A DNA stretch of 64,000 nt from positions 1,576,712 through 1,640,711 of the forward strand of contig CAXXHN010000002.1 in assembly GCA_963663735.2 (NCBI GenBank). The letters run 5' to 3'. The notes below the pieces were generated by a model that searched no databases, was not told the origin of the DNA, and saw only the letters and a list, made by a program, of their open reading frames with translations. The DNA is from G963663735 sp963663735 (GTDB lineage: Bacteria > Acidobacteriota > UBA6911 > RPQK01 > JAPXNP01). The translations under genes and the position numbers were made by a program. This document shows, one piece after another, positions 1 to 8,824 of this stretch; within the stretch, counting starts at the first letter, position 1; each line of letters opens with the position of its first letter.

Positions 1-258
1 TATGCCCGGAAGATTGGTCTTGATTGCCTCCCAACCGGTTTCCCCGTTCCCGCTCAGGGCGGCCGCAATCAGGATAATACCCATTACAGTGACTGCGCCT
101 GCCAGCCACATGACTTTCCGAGCTGTGGGAGAAAAAATTTCATCTGCCTTGACTACTCTTTTGCGGTAGTTGTAATAAGCCAGGACCAGTCCAAGGGTAC
201 TGACGGCATAGGCCATCAGCATGCCAAGTATTTTCCCGGCCGCGGGGCTAATCTCCAT
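1..258 (-). CDS. Small membrane protein, 3' end outside window
   Basis: The reading frame opens at an ATG at 258 and stays open to the window edge (86 codons seen). The start overlaps the last 11 bases of the preceding gene, so it is probably translated by coupling. The visible part has two hydrophobic segments (about residues 9-26 and 48-65) separated by a charged stretch containing NYRKR, which suggests two TM helices with a cytoplasmic loop. I do not recognise a family. It is the third gene of a symporter operon, so an accessory role for the transporter is plausible but inferred. Confidence 0.6.
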   Translation of the reverse strand, partial: MEISPAAGKILGMLMAYAVSTLGLVLAYYNYRKRVVKADEIFSPTARKVMWLAGAVTVMGIILIAAALSGNGETGWEAIKTNLPGI

Positions 259-565
259 CACGATCCTCCCATCTGTTGCTCTGTTCCATCATTTTCAGGT
301 ACCCGTCCTGTTTTTTGTCGAAAGATTTCGACATGGCTTTCAGTTTGGGATCAATAATAAAAAACACAATAAGGCTCAGGGCCAGTGCCAGGGCAACAGC
401 CGCAAACCCCCACAACTGAAGGAAAAAGGCTCCAATTATCCCCACGGTAATCAGGATATAAGCCAAGACTCCCAGCAATGAAGCCCAGAAATCATGGGAT
501 GTCCATTCATCTGCTTCGTCAGGGGTCCAGTCTCTTTTGAACAATTTCATTTTCTTTTTCTTCAT
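248..565 (-). CDS. Small two-TM membrane protein, symporter neighbour
   Basis: A 105-residue protein with a basic N-terminus (MKKKKMKLFKRDW), two hydrophobic helices (about residues 30-50 and 53-70) and a charged C-terminal tail. Its ATG at 565 overlaps the stop of the upstream symporter gene in an ATGA arrangement, and its own stop overlaps the next start. All three genes are therefore likely translated as a unit. Small helical partners of SSS-family transporters are known in other systems, but I cannot assign this one to a described family. The function is unknown. Confidence 0.65.
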   Translation of the reverse strand: MKKKKMKLFKRDWTPDEADEWTSHDFWASLLGVLAYILITVGIIGAFFLQLWGFAAVALALALSLIVFFIIDPKLKAMSKSFDKKQDGYLKMMEQSNRWEDRDGD

Positions 566-2160
566 GATTCCATCAGTCCACGGCGGACAGCCTCCTCCCT
601 GACAGGTTTCCAGAAACCAAGCGGCCTGGCCATGACGTAATACTTGACCAGGTGATCCATATCATCCGCTTTAGTCAGAAAAGTCACGGGAATATACACC
701 AGAGAGACCAGAACCGCCAGCAGCCAGAAGTTGGCCCAGTTTGCCAGTTCCGGAAGTATACCCAGCTCCGGCAGTACCCAAACCACAAGCCAGCTCATAA
801 TCAGGTTAGCTATCCAGCTGGACAGGTATGCCCAGGAATTAAATCTCCACCAGATAACCTGCAGGATGGACGGGATCCAGATTCCCGCAGCCTGCAGCCA
901 GAGGGCGAAAATCAGCCAGGAAGTTATGGACTGCATGGTCAACCCGAGCAGAAATGCTCCGGCCAGAATTAACACCGTGCTAACCCGCCCCACGTGGACC
1001 AGCTTCTTCTGGGAAGCCTCCGGGTTGATATAGTGATGGTAAAGGTCCCTGGTGGCATACAGGGCTCCCAGGTTCAGGTGGCTTGATACAGTTGAAAGAT
1101 GTATGGCAATTATCCCGGCAAAGAACACCCCGATCAGGCCCGCCGGCAGGTACTCAAATCCCAGCCTGAACCACCCCATTTCATATTCAGCCTCTTCAGT
1201 GAGGCCAGGGTACAGGACAAAGAATCCCAGTATTGCCACCACCCATACACTGTTCCTGGCGAGCGAGATGAATCCTCCGGCCCACATGGAATAACTGGCA
1301 TCGCGGACGGACCTGGCAGACTGGATTCTCTGCGCTTCAGGATACCAGTCTATAAAATTGCCCATGCCAATCCCGCCAAGGGTTGACATCAACAGCAACG
1401 TAATAAAGTCCATGGTGTAAAAGGAGGTACTGTCCAGTCCCCAGAATCCATCAAAATGAAAAGGATTAAGCCTCCAGACCTGGTCCATCCCTTCCAGTTT
1501 TGCGATGATCCCTGACGGTCCCCCCGCAGCATAAATACCCCAGACTGAAACCAGGGTAATTACAATAAAGCTAATGACCCCCTGCTGGAAGTCAGCCATG
1601 ATTACCCCCCAGTACCCTGCCACCAGGACGTATACCGCGCATATTGAAGTAAAGAGGACAATCCCGATCCATTCCGGCCAGAGAAAGAGGTAAAAGCATA
1701 TTTTTCCCATCGCGGCTGAAACCCAGGCGAGTATGAACATATTCATAAAAGTCTGCCATCCGGCCAGCCATCCTCTCAGGAGTTCAGCCCCCAAACCTGA
1801 ATACCGGAGGTTTTGCCATTCGGCCTGGCTCATGGACAGGCTGCGACGAAAAATCCTGGTGGAAACAAAAGCTGAAACCGCGGTCCAGGCAGCAAAAAAC
1901 GGATACCATACTCCCCTGGCTCCCCATTGATAGATGGTTCCGGTAATCCACATGGGTGTATCTGTGGCCGTATGGGTTGCGTAGACCGAGGTTGCAGGAA
2001 GCCACCAGGGAAGGCCCCTCCCGGCCAGGAAAAAATCGGACTCACTTTTTTTGCCCAGCCGATAAAACACCACTCCGCACACGATCATCAGCAATACCAG
2101 CAGAAAAGTCCAAACCCAGTCCAACAAAGTAAAGTTAACAGCCAGAGCCTCAGATTCCAT
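562..2160 (-). CDS. Sodium/solute symporter (SSS family)
   Basis: A 532-residue polytopic inner-membrane protein of the SSS (SLC5-like) family, which couples sodium entry to uptake of a small solute. The first helix is followed by the typical SSS stretch FFLAGRGLPWWLPATSVYA, in which a glycine-rich loop leads into the broken TM1 that carries the sodium site. Length and 13-14 hydrophobic helices fit the family. I chose the ATG at 2160 over a TTG one codon upstream; AAGGAAG precedes it. The substrate cannot be read from the sequence, although the many Trp residues and the linked small membrane proteins resemble symporters of PVC bacteria that take up sugars or sugar acids. It is first in a three-gene coupled operon. 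Confidence 0.9.
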   Translation of the reverse strand: MESEALAVNFTLLDWVWTFLLVLLMIVCGVVFYRLGKKSESDFFLAGRGLPWWLPATSVYATHTATDTPMWITGTIYQWGARGVWYPFFAAWTAVSAFVSTRIFRRSLSMSQAEWQNLRYSGLGAELLRGWLAGWQTFMNMFILAWVSAAMGKICFYLFLWPEWIGIVLFTSICAVYVLVAGYWGVIMADFQQGVISFIVITLVSVWGIYAAGGPSGIIAKLEGMDQVWRLNPFHFDGFWGLDSTSFYTMDFITLLLMSTLGGIGMGNFIDWYPEAQRIQSARSVRDASYSMWAGGFISLARNSVWVVAILGFFVLYPGLTEEAEYEMGWFRLGFEYLPAGLIGVFFAGIIAIHLSTVSSHLNLGALYATRDLYHHYINPEASQKKLVHVGRVSTVLILAGAFLLGLTMQSITSWLIFALWLQAAGIWIPSILQVIWWRFNSWAYLSSWIANLIMSWLVVWVLPELGILPELANWANFWLLAVLVSLVYIPVTFLTKADDMDHLVKYYVMARPLGFWKPVREEAVRRGLMES

Positions 2161-2215
2161 CAATTCTTCCTTAATTTCAAGAAGCCTGTTTTCCCCAAAA
2201 ATTCAAACAAAAATC

Positions 2216-2527
2216 CTACTGCCGAAGAACAGCTTCCAGTTTCCGGTTCCTCCTTATAAGCACAAGGTTGCGCATATAAATGAATCCGTTGAACAGGTAA
2301 CTCAATATAAATACAGGGTCTGCCCTCTCAATGGCATATGCCAAAAGACAAAGGCTGCCTATGATGCTTAGATACCAGAAAGCAATCGGTATGACACTCT
2401 TCTTCTCCCGCTCCGAAACAATCCATTGAATTATAAACCGGGAAGAAAACACCGCAAGGCCTAAAAATCCCACAACTTCCCAGATACCGATTCCCTGGGA
2501 AAAAATTTCAGCAATTTTATTTTCCAT
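2216..2527 (-). CDS. LAB_N (lipid-A-disaccharide synthase N-terminal) domain protein
   Basis: A 103-residue, three-helix membrane protein. The signature SRFIIQWIVSEREKKS, then FWYLSIIGS, DPVFIL and a FIYMRNL ending match the LAB_N domain, which is found alone or fused to lipid A and glycosyltransferase enzymes. The protein is the size of the domain alone. Stand-alone LAB_N proteins usually sit beside a dolichol-phosphate-mannose-type glycosyltransferase, but none is present here. It probably acts in the inner membrane in lipid or envelope glycan metabolism. It is separated from the symporter operon by about 55 bases and could be the promoter-proximal gene of that operon. Confidence 0.85.
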   Translation of the reverse strand: MENKIAEIFSQGIGIWEVVGFLGLAVFSSRFIIQWIVSEREKKSVIPIAFWYLSIIGSLCLLAYAIERADPVFILSYLFNGFIYMRNLVLIRRNRKLEAVLRQ

Positions 2528-2811
2528 TTATTACTTCCACTAAATTTTTCGACATGACAAACGCAGAATTGATTTTAAACAGAAAGCCGCTTAACAGCAA
2601 AGAGATACCAAATAAAATACCGGACCGGCATCAATTTCAGGGCGGATCGACCGCAGGCGAGAGAGTGGAAATTCTGCTCTCTGAATAGTCCCTGTTTAGC
2701 ACATCACATCAGGGTAGAGGGTTAAAATATACCTGGTTGTCAGGGACACAATCCCCGACAGATATTTGTGTGCTTAATGGAATTCAAATTCACCTGAAGG
2801 AAAATCGACTA

Positions 2812-4677
2812 ATGAATCCGGCTGCAGCTAGCTATACCGAAGAACATATAAGAAGCCTGGACTGGAAAGACCATATCCGCAGCCGTCCTGGAATGTACAT
2901 CGGCCGCCTTGGTGACGGAACCAATTACGATGATGGGATTTACGTACTGATCAAGGAGGTCATAGATAACAGCATCGATGAATTCATGATGGGGTTCGGG
3001 AAAAAGGTTGAGGTCTCCATTAACGGAGCCGAAGTTACTATCCGGGATTATGGCAGGGGAATCCCCCTGGGAAAAACTATAGAGTGTGTATCAAAAATAA
3101 ATACCGGAGCCAAATATGACGAGGGCGCGTTTTTTCGGTCTGTGGGCCTGAATGGAGTAGGCACAAAGGCAGTTAATGCCCTCTCTTCAACTTTCCGAGT
3201 TCGGGCAATAAGAGACGGAAAGGTCAAGGAAGCATATTTTAAAAAAGGCGAGCTGGTCGAGGACCTGAATATAAGGGAAACCAGGGAGAGAACGGGTACG
3301 GAGATCGTCTTCCGCCCGGACCCTGAAATTTTCAAGGAATTCAGTTTCAGGATGAGTTTGATAGAGGAACGCCTCTGGAATTACGCATTCCTGAACAGCG
3401 GCCTTACCCTCACCCTTAACGGAGAAGCAATCTACAGTAAAGACGGGTTGGCAGAACTCCTCAACAAGGAAGTAGGGGATGCGGCCCGCTACCCTGTTAT
3501 TCACGTTGCCAGTCCGGATATAGAGTACGCGCTGACCCATACAGACAACTATGGAGAGGGCTATCTCTCTTTTGTTAATGGCCAGTACACTATCGACGGA
3601 GGAACCCACCAGTCTGCATTCAGGGAAGGCATCCTGAAAGCCTTTAAAGAATTTTATTCCTCGGATATGGATGGAGCTGACGCCCGGGGAGGATTCGTGG
3701 GAGTTGTCCTGGTGAGAATCCACGAACCAGTTTTCGAATCCCAGACAAAAACCAGACTGGGAAGCAGTCATGTCACGCCGGGCGGGCAGACCATAAGGTC
3801 CTGGGTTGTTGATTTTGTTCGCGATACCCTGGTCCGCCATCTCCATAAGGATCCGGAAACAGCTAACCTGATTCTGGCAAAAATCAAGCAAAATGAGAGA
3901 GAGCGCCGGGATATGGCCGGCATCAAAAAACTGTCAAGGGATCGGCAGAAAAAAGCCAGTATCCATAACAAAAAGCTGCGTGAATGCAAAGAACATTTCA
4001 ATAATGAGCGAGACAAACTCCACATGGAAACGGAGCTTTTCATCACTGAAGGAGACAGCGCTGCTGGAAGCCTGACCAAGGCCCGCAACGTCAGGACCCA
4101 GGCCGTCTTTGCCCTGAAGGGAAAGCCCCTGAACTGCTATGGTAAATCCAAAAAAATTGTCTACGAAAATGAGGAGCTTAATCTTCTGCAGCATGCCCTG
4201 GGAATTGAGGACAGCCTGGATGACTTGCGCTATAACCGGGCAATCATAGCCACTGATGCTGATGTGGACGGAATGCACATCAGGCTGCTGCTTCTCACCT
4301 TTTTCCTGCAATTTTTCCCGGATTTAGTTAAAAAGGGACACCTGCACATCCTGCAGACTCCCCTCTTCAGAGTCAGAAATAAAAAGGAGACTGTTTACTG
4401 CTACAGCGAACAGGAGAAGTATGAGGCGCTGGAGAAGCTGGGCGCGAAATCTGAGATTACAAGGTTCAAGGGTTTAGGGGAAATCTCCCCGGATGAATTC
4501 GGTAACTTCATTGGAGAAGGTATCCGCCTTGATACGGTTACGATTCCTTCCGGAATGAAAACAAAGGAATTGCTGGAATATTACATGGGAAAGAACACTC
4601 CGGAGAGACGCGACTTCATTACTTCCAACCTGGTAATTGAACCGGTGGAAATGGTCGAAGGAAAGGGGGCCATGTGA
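2812..4677 (+). CDS. parE: Type IIA DNA topoisomerase subunit B (ParE-like)
   Basis: The ATPase/Toprim subunit of a type IIA topoisomerase, 621 residues from the ATG at 2812. I prefer that start to an upstream one at 2737 because the homologous region begins just after it and GAAGGA lies upstream. GHKL ATPase motifs are present: EVIDNSIDEF (about 49-58), DYGRGIP (79-85) and GLNGVGTKAVN (112-122). The Toprim motifs EGDSAAGS (about 413) and DADVDGMHIR (about 483) follow. The next gene encodes the cleavage subunit and overlaps by four bases. The pair is the short ParE/ParC-like type also found in Bacteroidota and PVC bacteria. Whether it acts as topo IV or a second gyrase needs phylogeny. Confidence 0.95.
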   Translation: MNPAAASYTEEHIRSLDWKDHIRSRPGMYIGRLGDGTNYDDGIYVLIKEVIDNSIDEFMMGFGKKVEVSINGAEVTIRDYGRGIPLGKTIECVSKINTGAKYDEGAFFRSVGLNGVGTKAVNALSSTFRVRAIRDGKVKEAYFKKGELVEDLNIRETRERTGTEIVFRPDPEIFKEFSFRMSLIEERLWNYAFLNSGLTLTLNGEAIYSKDGLAELLNKEVGDAARYPVIHVASPDIEYALTHTDNYGEGYLSFVNGQYTIDGGTHQSAFREGILKAFKEFYSSDMDGADARGGFVGVVLVRIHEPVFESQTKTRLGSSHVTPGGQTIRSWVVDFVRDTLVRHLHKDPETANLILAKIKQNERERRDMAGIKKLSRDRQKKASIHNKKLRECKEHFNNERDKLHMETELFITEGDSAAGSLTKARNVRTQAVFALKGKPLNCYGKSKKIVYENEELNLLQHALGIEDSLDDLRYNRAIIATDADVDGMHIRLLLLTFFLQFFPDLVKKGHLHILQTPLFRVRNKKETVYCYSEQEKYEALEKLGAKSEITRFKGLGEISPDEFGNFIGEGIRLDTVTIPSGMKTKELLEYYMGKNTPERRDFITSNLVIEPVEMVEGKGAM

Positions 4678-6722
4678 GTGAAAACGAAATGGTACCCCCT
4701 GGTGAACCGCATGAGATAATTAAAAAATCCCTTAGCGTTGACGCAACCTATCGGAAATACTTCCTTCAGTACGCATCCTACGTTATCACGGACCGGGCAA
4801 TCCCTGACCTGGCTGACGGCCTGAAACCGGTACAGCGGAGAATACTTCACTCCCTCTGGGAAAATGAGGATGGAAGATATAACAAGGTGGCCAACCTGGT
4901 AGGTCATTGTATGAAATACCATCCCCACGGAGATGCCTCAATTTTCTCCGCCCTGGTCGGGCTGGGGCAGAAAGGCCTGCTCATAGACACCCAGGGTAAC
5001 TGGGGAGACCCGGTAACCAATGATTCCGCAGCCGCGGCCCGCTACATTGAAGCTCGGCTTACAAAATTCGCCAAAGAGGTACTTTTCGCCCCACACCTCA
5101 CGGAATTCAAGATGTCCTATGATGGACGCAACAAGGAGCCGCTGGCACTTCCTGTTCGATTTCCCCTGCTCCTCGCCCTCGGGGCTGAAGGAATTGCAGT
5201 TGGATTGACAACCAGGGTATTGCCTCATAATTTCACCGAACTTCTGGAAGCACAGAAGGCCTACCTGAGAGGTGAAAAATTCCAGCTTTACCCTGATTTT
5301 CCGACTGGAGCCCTAATCGACGTCTCTGACTACCGCGACGGTCTTCCCGGTTCAAGGGTGAAGGTGAGAGCCGCCCTGGAACAAGATGGGAAATCGATCA
5401 AAATCAAGGAAATGCCTTATGGGGTCTCTACGGAAGCGCTGATTGACTCTATCCTCGCCGCTTCAGAAAAGGGCAAAATCAAAGTATCCAATATCCAGGA
5501 CAATTCTGCCGCCGAAATTGAGATTATTGTCGCTTTCCAGCGAGGAGTGGACATGGCCAATGCTGAGCAGGCCCTGTACGCATTCACTGACTGCGAAGTA
5601 TCCATAAGCTCCAGCAGCACCGTTATTGACAAAGACACACCCGTCACCTTGGGAGTATCAGAAATCCTGGCTGCCTCCACCGAAAGGACCAGGCAGCTGC
5701 TGCAGGAAGACCTGGAGTACCAGTTGGAGAAACTGGAGCAGAAATGGCACCTGAGAAGCCTGGTCCAGATTTTCATTGAAAACCGCATCTACCTCCGTAT
5801 TGAAAAAGCTGAAACCAGGGAAAAGGTTTTTTCTGAAATCAGGATCGGGCTGGAACCTCACCTGAAGGTCCTGCGTCGCAAAGTTTCGGAAGAAGATATT
5901 GAGTACCTGACCGAAGTCAGAATTCGCCGGATAAGCGCCTGGGATGCGGCCCAGGCCCGGGAAGAACTGAAAAAAATTGATGAAGAAATCGGGAAAGTAC
6001 AGCTGTTCCTGGATAATATCACTGACTATACCATCGCCTATTTTGATCACTTGCTGGAGGATTATGGCGCTGGCACAGAACGAAAATCAAAAATCACATC
6101 TTTTGATTCCATCCAGGCAGCCACGGTTGCTGAAAGAACAAGCAAACTTTTCGTGAACCGCAAAGGTGGATTTGTCGGCATTGAATTGAAAGACGCTGAA
6201 GAGATTTGCAACTGTTCAGCTCTTGATGAAGTCCTCACCGTAACCATGGATGGAGGGCTGATTGTAAGCAAGGTTGCTGACCGGAAATATGTGGGTGAGG
6301 AAATAATCCACGCCCAATTATTCACCCCTGAAAATCGCGACACAACCTTCAACATGATCTACGAGGACATAAAGTCAGGCAGGGTCTACCTGAAACGATT
6401 CCAGGTAGGAGGTTATACCAGGGATAAACGCTATGAACTGGGTAAAAGCAAGGAACAGACGAAAATTCTTCTTTTTGTTCCGGGAAGTGAAGATGTATTC
6501 GCCCATGTGAAACTGCGTAAAAAACCAAGGATAAAAACCGATATCTACCTGAACTTCTCTGAACAACTGGTCAAGGGACGCGGAGCCGGAGGAGTTATTG
6601 TCTCAAAACATAAACCTTCCTCAGCCAGGCTGATTTCAGGTACAGTTTTTGCCAACCGCACCAATGGAGATATCCCAGCCGAAGATGAATCTGACACGGA
6701 CAACAAGCTTCCGGGTTTTTAG
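4674..6722 (+). CDS. parC: Type IIA DNA topoisomerase subunit A (ParC-like)
   Basis: The DNA cleavage and rejoining subunit, 682 residues, starting at a GTG inside the stop of parE (GTGA overlap). The winged-helix region shows DGLKPVQRRILHS and KYHPHGDAS, and the catalytic tyrosine is Tyr124 in AAARYIEARL. The C-terminal half is shorter than in GyrA, and I see no GyrA-box, which supports a ParC-type enzyme. A coiled-coil stretch around 340-470 corresponds to the tower/C-gate region. It forms an A2B2 complex with the preceding gene product and acts on chromosome topology and decatenation. Confidence 0.95.
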   Translation: MSENEMVPPGEPHEIIKKSLSVDATYRKYFLQYASYVITDRAIPDLADGLKPVQRRILHSLWENEDGRYNKVANLVGHCMKYHPHGDASIFSALVGLGQKGLLIDTQGNWGDPVTNDSAAAARYIEARLTKFAKEVLFAPHLTEFKMSYDGRNKEPLALPVRFPLLLALGAEGIAVGLTTRVLPHNFTELLEAQKAYLRGEKFQLYPDFPTGALIDVSDYRDGLPGSRVKVRAALEQDGKSIKIKEMPYGVSTEALIDSILAASEKGKIKVSNIQDNSAAEIEIIVAFQRGVDMANAEQALYAFTDCEVSISSSSTVIDKDTPVTLGVSEILAASTERTRQLLQEDLEYQLEKLEQKWHLRSLVQIFIENRIYLRIEKAETREKVFSEIRIGLEPHLKVLRRKVSEEDIEYLTEVRIRRISAWDAAQAREELKKIDEEIGKVQLFLDNITDYTIAYFDHLLEDYGAGTERKSKITSFDSIQAATVAERTSKLFVNRKGGFVGIELKDAEEICNCSALDEVLTVTMDGGLIVSKVADRKYVGEEIIHAQLFTPENRDTTFNMIYEDIKSGRVYLKRFQVGGYTRDKRYELGKSKEQTKILLFVPGSEDVFAHVKLRKKPRIKTDIYLNFSEQLVKGRGAGGVIVSKHKPSSARLISGTVFANRTNGDIPAEDESDTDNKLPGF

Positions 6723-6838
6723 ACCCAATAAAGTGAAAAAATCCGGTCCAGGCCGCGAATCATTCCGTCGATAAAATATATTCATTGATTCTGTTTTTCG
6801 GATACACGATAATTTTCCAAGGAGGAGGTATCAAATCT

Positions 6839-7261
6839 ATGCAAGAACCAAATAGTCAACCACCGGTTGCGCCCGGGAGCAAACCAACAAACGTGAAGAA
6901 AATAGTGATATGGATTCTTCTCATTCTCGGAATACTTACCATTATCGTGGCATTGATTGTGGGAGGTGCCACATACTATGCTTACACCAAGATGAAGGAT
7001 CTGGGACTGACTCCAACCCAGTTGGGAGATGATCCCGGAACCGCTTTCGGGAAAATTCTGGCAGCAACCAATGACGACATTGAATTTGTCTCATCAGACA
7101 AGGACAAGGAAGTTGTCACTTTCCGCAACCTGAAAACCGGTGAGACAATCACTATTGACTTCGAAAGCATCAAGGCTGGAGATTTTCCGGAAGGGCTGAT
7201 TTCCCAATCCGATGAAGATGCTGAAGGTGATGTTTCCGGAGAAGAGATCCCCGGGGAATAG
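6839..7261 (+). CDS. Hypothetical single-TM protein
   Basis: From the ATG at 6839 (GGAGGAGGT eight to ten bases upstream) this is a 140-residue protein. It has a short Pro-rich N-terminus, one TM helix (about residues 20-46) and an acidic extracytoplasmic domain with the sequence VVTFRNLKTGETITIDFE. That phrase resembles small anchored proteins of unknown function in which a strand-turn-strand unit follows the TM. I cannot name a family. It follows parC by about 115 bases and may be transcribed separately. A hairpin lies just downstream. Confidence 0.75.
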   Translation: MQEPNSQPPVAPGSKPTNVKKIVIWILLILGILTIIVALIVGGATYYAYTKMKDLGLTPTQLGDDPGTAFGKILAATNDDIEFVSSDKDKEVVTFRNLKTGETITIDFESIKAGDFPEGLISQSDEDAEGDVSGEEIPGE

Positions 7262-7295
7262 AATAACCAGGCTCCCCTGAACAGGAAAAAGCCAG

Positions 7296-7334
7296 AGTAC
7301 AGTTAACAGCGCATTAATGCTCTTGAACTGTACT
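7296..7334. terminator. Inverted repeat, possible terminator without U-tract
   Basis: AGTACAGTT pairs with AACTGTACT, and the palindrome GCATTAATGC sits in the loop region. It lies between the small membrane protein and dgoD. There is no run of T after either arm, so an intrinsic terminator is uncertain; a protein-binding palindrome is an alternative. Confidence 0.35.
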
Positions 7335-7420
7335 TCCTCGACAGGAAGGGATTGAGTACCCGCCTTTTTTAACAGCCAACCAGCGCCTGCATCGCTGACC
7401 TGGACTGTGGACGATTGTTT

Positions 7421-8569
7421 ATGAAAATTGAAAAGCTTGAATTGTTCAAAGTGCCTCCCCGCTGGCTGTTCCTCAAAATCACTGCCGCAGATGGTTTGTC
7501 CGGATGGGGAGAGCCTGTTGTGGAAGGAAAAGCCGATACAGTCGCGGCAGCCGTAAAGGAATTTTCAGCCCTGGTTATCGGGCGCGACTCCAATCTCATT
7601 GAGGATCTCTGGCAGGTGCTTTACCGGGGCGGATTCTACAGGGGTGGCCCAATCCTTAGCAGCGCCATTTCCGGAATTGACCAGGCACTCTGGGACATCA
7701 AGGGCAAACGCCTGGGAGTACCGGTTCATGACCTCCTGGGAGGAAAAGTACGGGACCGGATGATGGTTTACCCCTGGGTAGGAGGAGATCGTCCATCAGG
7801 GGTGGCTGAAGCCGCCAGAAAAAAGCAGGCACTTGGCTTCAAAGCCGTCAAAATGAATGGAACTGAAGAACTGGAATGGATTGACTCTTTTACCAAGGTG
7901 GATGCTGCGGTTCAGAGGATAGCTTCAGTCAGGGAGGCTTGCGGGCCTGATTTCGGCATAGGTATTGATTTTCACGGCAGGGTGCACAAAACCATGGCCA
8001 AGGTCATCATGAAGGAACTGGAATACCTGAAGCCGCTGTTTGTTGAGGAACCGGTACTGGCAGAAAATTGGGAGTATTTCAAGGAACTGGCCGACAGATT
8101 TTCCATCCCGATAGCTACAGGTGAACGGCATTACACCAGGTGGGATTTTAAACAGCTTTTCAGGCAGGGAGCAGTGGATATCATCCAGCCTGACCTAAGT
8201 CATGCCGGCGGCATTTCTGAAGTAAAAAAGATTGCGGCCATGGCTGAAGCCTACGATATAACACTGGCTCCCCACTGCCCGCTGGGACCGATAGCTTTTG
8301 CCTCCTCCCTGCAGGTTGATTTCACCTGCCCCAACGCCTTCATCCAGGAAACAAGTGCAGGGATTCACTACAACACCGGGGCAGATATGCTGGACTACCT
8401 GCTAAATCCTGAAGTATTCGATTTTGAGGATGGTTACGTTAATCTGCCTGATAAAGCGGGCCTGGGGATTGAGGTTAACGAAGATAAAGTCCGGGAGATG
8501 GCACGGGTGGGTCATGACTGGAAGAATCCACTCTGGCGGACCGGATCCGGGGTTGTTGCCGAATGGTAG
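7421..8569 (+). CDS. dgoD: D-galactonate dehydratase
   Basis: An enolase-superfamily (mandelate racemase group) enzyme that dehydrates D-galactonate to 2-dehydro-3-deoxygalactonate. The 382-residue length from the ATG at 7421 equals the E. coli enzyme as I remember it. The key residues fall at the same numbers: Asp183 and His185 in GIDFHGR, Glu209 in FVEEPV, Glu235 in TGERHY and His285 in LAPHCPLGP. The C-terminus (DWKNPLWR, VAEW) also matches DgoD. A TTG two codons upstream is a less likely start. No KDPGal aldolase or kinase lies nearby, so the rest of the pathway must be elsewhere. A Tat-exported oxidoreductase follows. Confidence 0.95.
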   Translation: MKIEKLELFKVPPRWLFLKITAADGLSGWGEPVVEGKADTVAAAVKEFSALVIGRDSNLIEDLWQVLYRGGFYRGGPILSSAISGIDQALWDIKGKRLGVPVHDLLGGKVRDRMMVYPWVGGDRPSGVAEAARKKQALGFKAVKMNGTEELEWIDSFTKVDAAVQRIASVREACGPDFGIGIDFHGRVHKTMAKVIMKELEYLKPLFVEEPVLAENWEYFKELADRFSIPIATGERHYTRWDFKQLFRQGAVDIIQPDLSHAGGISEVKKIAAMAEAYDITLAPHCPLGPIAFASSLQVDFTCPNAFIQETSAGIHYNTGADMLDYLLNPEVFDFEDGYVNLPDKAGLGIEVNEDKVREMARVGHDWKNPLWRTGSGVVAEW

Positions 8570-8824
8570 ACCGGACTGAAGTCAGATACGTAACATTATG
8601 CGGCCTGTTGCCAGTCGTCAGGTTTTGATCTGCCGCGGCCCCGCCAGTATGTGAAATGATAAAAATTTCCATTCCCGGTCACAGGTTTTTTCCGCAAATG
8701 CCGGAATTATCAAAAAACACTGGAAATTTGGTTAAAATAAGATTAATTTATCTACTTACTTGTTTACAATGACTAACAATCATCACTTTTAACAATATAA
8801 TTTAAATCTAAAAGGAAAGAGTGT

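Noticed and set aside
3187..3891. 234-codon minus-strand frame across parE
   Set aside because: It is antisense to a gene with complete topoisomerase motifs and has no independent evidence.
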